Source of the DNA: Prolixibacteraceae bacterium
GTDB taxonomy: Bacteria > Bacteroidota > Bacteroidia > Bacteroidales > Prolixibacteraceae
Reading direction: 5' to 3'
Length of the DNA: 15,848 nt
Assembly: GCA_027858145.1 (NCBI GenBank)
Contig: JAQIDF010000233.1
Span: forward strand, 1-15,848
Shown here: positions 15,714 through 15,848 of the stretch, in pieces
Numbering within the stretch: the stretch's first letter is position 1
Layout: the number at the start of each line of letters is the position of its first letter
The notes under the pieces: generated by a model
Databases searched by the model: none
Seen by the model: only the letters and a program-made list of their open reading frames with translations
What the model was told of the DNA's origin: nothing
Made by a program: the position numbers and the translations under genes

Positions 15714-15735
15714 AACCCCGCGATTTAGCGGGGTT
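15714..15735 (-). terminator. Intrinsic terminator after the fabG-like gene
   Basis: An 8-bp perfect stem (AACCCCGC paired with GCGGGGTT, 15714-15721 and 15728-15735) has a 6-base loop (15722-15727). Read on the minus strand, the GC-rich stem is followed by a run of T, the expected order for a terminator of the gene ending at 15759. On the plus strand it has no comparable T tract. It lies 23 bp past that stop codon and about 33 bp before the sugar kinase ATG. Confidence 0.9.
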
Positions 15736-15758
15736 GTAAATATAAAGAATAAATCTTA

Positions 15759-15848
15759 TTACGTATTCATTGCACCGCAAACATTGATAACCTGTCCGCT
15801 AACATACGATGACAAATCAGATGCAAGGAATGCTGCAACTTTTGCCAC
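15759..15848 (-). CDS. fabG: FabG-type 3-oxoacyl-ACP reductase, C-terminal fragment
   Basis: Only the last 29 codons and the TAA stop fall inside the window; the gene continues past the right edge. The minus-strand translation reads VAKVAAFLASDLSSYVSGQV and then ends INVCGAMNT. This is the conserved tail of short-chain dehydrogenases of the FabG class, with the FLAS-D-SSYV-GQV-NV-GG/A-M pattern. FabG reduces 3-oxoacyl-ACP with NADPH in fatty acid elongation. The ending VCGAMNT is more like Bacteroidota FabG than a generic sugar dehydrogenase, but another SDR enzyme cannot be excluded from so short a piece. A strong intrinsic terminator follows the stop. Confidence 0.75.
   Translation of the reverse strand: MAKVAAFLASDLSSYVSGQVINVCGAMNT

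Overview
The window looks like an ordinary chromosomal segment of a member of the Bacteroidota, probably an environmental Marinilabiliales/Prolixibacteraceae-like bacterium; the family is a guess from overall protein character. The pointers to Bacteroidota are several start-proximal matches to the TTTG...TAnnTTTG promoter consensus, a LytS-type kinase paired with a LytTR regulator and a LiaF-like protein, a Bacteroidota-style O-antigen ligase with a large soluble loop, and moderately AT-rich DNA. Genes are densely packed. No stretch over 300 bases lacks a gene; the longest gaps are 126 bp (1051-1176) and 111 bp (7079-7189). I see no rRNA, tRNA, CRISPR array, transposase or other mobile element.

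Plus-strand block, 46-4468. A lipidated XylF-like sugar-binding protein comes first, with no transporter gene after it inside the window. Then follows a tight selenium cluster: tRNA 2-selenouridine synthase (selU/mnmH) overlaps selenophosphate synthase (selD), and a membrane-anchored metallophosphoesterase starts 18 bp later. SelD makes selenophosphate, the selenium donor SelU uses to convert 2-thiouridine to 2-selenouridine in tRNA anticodons.

Minus-strand envelope-sensing module, 7078 to 4458. A LiaF-like four-helix membrane protein, a LytS-type histidine kinase and a LytTR response regulator lie in one apparent operon behind the best promoter in the window. The regulator gene ends tail-to-tail with the phosphoesterase gene, overlapping it by 11 bp.

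Minus-strand cell-wall/DNA ligase operon, 11508 to 7190. A Bax-like glucosaminidase, a lipoprotein made almost entirely of 18 leucine-rich repeats, and NAD-dependent DNA ligase (ligA) are translationally coupled or separated by 6 bp.

Minus-strand envelope genes, 15848 to 11594. The order in the direction of transcription is the 3' end of a FabG-type reductase, a strong intrinsic terminator, a PfkB-family sugar kinase, an O-antigen ligase-like polytopic protein, and a membrane-bound SpoIIE/RsbU-type serine phosphatase. Much of the window therefore concerns the envelope and its surveillance. I found no clear undescribed defence or mobile system. The most interesting points are gene associations: LiaF with LytS/LytTR, the LRR lipoprotein with the glucosaminidase and ligA, and the phosphoesterase attached to selU-selD.
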